A stretch of 7,206 nucleotides of DNA from Flemingiibacterium sp045635785. GTDB lineage: Bacteria; Bacillota; Clostridia; Oscillospirales; CAG-272. The DNA is taken from assembly GCA_045635785.1 (NCBI GenBank), contig JAZTWJ010000079.1, positions 1 to 7,206 of the forward strand, given 5' to 3'. Made by a program: the position numbers and the translations under genes. The notes beneath the pieces were generated by a model. The model ran no database searches, was not told the origin of the DNA, and worked only from the letters and a program-made list of their open reading frames with translations. Below, in pieces: positions 6,810-7,206 of this stretch (the stretch's first letter is position 1; each line of letters begins with the position of its first letter).

Positions 6810-6837
6810 AGCCTCGAAAACATTGATTTTCGAGACT
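6810..6837 (-). terminator. Terminator of the tRNA-Leu transcript
   Basis: An 11-bp stem with one G-U pair (AGTCTCGAAAA with TTTTCGAGGCT) closes a TCAATG loop and runs into TTTTG on the minus strand. It begins 5 nt after the encoded CCA of the tRNA. Confidence 0.85.
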
Positions 6838-6841
6838 TTTT

Positions 6842-6928
6842 TGGTGCGGGTAAAAGGACTTGAACCTTCACGAAGTTGCCCCCACTAGAACCTGAATCTA
6901 GCGCGTCTGCCAATTCCGCCATACCCGC
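6842..6928 (-). tRNA. tRNA-Leu, anticodon CAG
   Basis: This 87-nt gene folds as a long-variable-arm tRNA. The acceptor stem is GCGGGTA with TACCCGC, the discriminator is A, and CCA is encoded (6844-6842). The anticodon stem CTAGA/TCTAG holds the loop TTCAGGT with anticodon CAG at 6894-6892, reading CUG leucine codons. The T arm has the loop TTCAAGT. The variable arm closes with GGGG against CTTC, which includes two G-U pairs. It is transcribed alone between its own promoter and terminator. Confidence 0.97.
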
Positions 6929-6940
6929 ATTTTAATATTT

Positions 6941-6978
6941 GTTGAGACATCGACCGTACGGTGCGTTCTCGCCTCAAC
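6941..6978 (-). other. 5' leader hairpin of the pre-tRNA-Leu transcript
   Basis: Between the predicted transcription start (about 6979) and the mature tRNA the minus strand reads GTTGAG (6978-6973), an internal region, then CTCAAC (6946-6941), forming a closing 6-bp stem. The interior contains two smaller self-complementary pieces, GCGAGAACGC and ACCGTACGGT, so a branched fold is possible. RNase P should remove this leader. Any role is unknown. Confidence 0.45.
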
Positions 6979-6985
6979 GGATAAT

Positions 6986-7014
6986 ATTATATCACATTCG
7001 AATTTGTTTGTCAA
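6986..7014 (-). promoter_or_regulatory. Sigma-A promoter of tRNA-Leu
   Basis: Perfect TTGACA (7014-7009) and TATAAT (6991-6986) boxes are 17 bp apart, with TGA before the -10 box (extended -10). The start is expected near 6979, about 50 nt before the mature 5' end. This is the strongest promoter in the window by consensus. Confidence 0.92.
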
Positions 7015-7077
7015 TAGGTTTCTAAAAATATTTTGGGCTTTTCGCAAAAACTTTCCAGTGCCGTAAAAATGTGAAAA

Positions 7078-7103
7078 GCGACTGCCACAAAAGTGGCAGT
7101 CGC
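7078..7103 (-). terminator. Rho-independent terminator after guaB
   Basis: A perfect 11-bp stem (GCGACTGCCAC with GTGGCAGTCGC) closes a TTTT loop and is followed by TTTTCACATTTTT. It starts 12 nt after the guaB stop codon, so guaB transcription should end before the tRNA. Confidence 0.92.
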
Positions 7104-7115
7104 ATAATTTTACGA

Positions 7116-7206
7116 TTAAAGTCCGCTCTGTACAGGGTAGTTGGGTGCTTCCTTGGTGGTGTTGATGTCATGCGGATGGGATTCACGCAGACCTGCACCG
7201 GTGTTG
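7116..7206 (-). CDS. guaB: IMP dehydrogenase, C-terminal 29 residues (5' part outside window)
   Basis: The last 29 codons before TAA encode TGAGLRESHPHDI followed by TKEAPNY, the highly conserved C-terminus of bacterial IMP dehydrogenase. The enzyme oxidises IMP to XMP with NAD+, the step before GMP synthase. The Glu-Ser-His of RESHPHD contributes to the monovalent cation site of the neighbouring subunit in the tetramer (family knowledge). Only this fragment is visible, so the catalytic Cys loop and CBS domains cannot be checked. A terminator follows 12 nt downstream. Confidence 0.93.
   Translation of the reverse strand, partial: NTGAGLRESHPHDINTTKEAPNYPVQSGL

Noticed and set aside
6634..6888. 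Plus-strand open frame ending in RVKGLEPSRSCPH
   Set aside because: Its end is the reverse strand of tRNA-Leu; this peptide is a familiar mis-annotation arising from tRNA genes.
1..7206. CRISPR array, insertion sequence, phage or integration site
   Set aside because: I saw no regularly spaced repeats, transposase or integrase frames, or direct repeats flanking the tRNA.

Overview
The window looks like a chromosomal stretch from a low-to-mid GC Gram-positive bacterium, most likely a gut-type clostridium (Oscillospirales/Ruminococcaceae-like). This is inferred from strong AGGAGG-type ribosome binding sites, consensus TTGACA-17-TATAAT promoters, hairpin-plus-T-run terminators, a CCA-encoding tRNA-Leu, and a lipoprotein with a copper-amine-oxidase-like stalk domain. 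No marker gene fixes the species. Every gene I can support lies on the minus strand, so transcription runs from high to low coordinates.

Reading in transcription order: the window opens with the last 29 codons of guaB (IMP dehydrogenase; 7206-7116) and its terminator. A self-contained tRNA-Leu(CAG) unit follows, with its own perfect promoter, a leader hairpin and a terminator (7014-6810). Next is hisS (histidyl-tRNA synthetase) with a perfect promoter and a terminator. Then come ppa (family I inorganic pyrophosphatase), and a 328-residue GMP synthase that has the ATP-pyrophosphatase and dimerisation domains but no glutamine amidotransferase domain. A strong terminator separates that gene from a MATE-family efflux protein. 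The window ends with the first 610 codons of a large secreted lipoprotein that runs off the low-coordinate edge.

Most of this is housekeeping. GuaB and GuaA are consecutive enzymes of GMP synthesis (IMP to XMP to GMP). GMP synthase and histidyl-tRNA synthetase both release pyrophosphate, which Ppa removes. The terminators and separate promoters nevertheless indicate several transcription units rather than one operon.

The points most worth a second look are: the GMP synthase lacking its glutaminase half, apparently by design since its own promoter and ribosome binding site sit right in front of the short start; the lipoprotein with about 430 unrecognised residues between its linker and stalk domain, transcribed with a leader of about 170 nt; the MATE gene, which has no clear promoter and lies behind a 13-bp terminator and an AT-rich dyad; and three promoters sharing an extended -10 element. 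I found no CRISPR array, insertion sequence, phage gene or large repeat. The gap at 4555-4744 holds the guaA promoter and leader (4555-4629); in 4630-4744 I see nothing recognisable.
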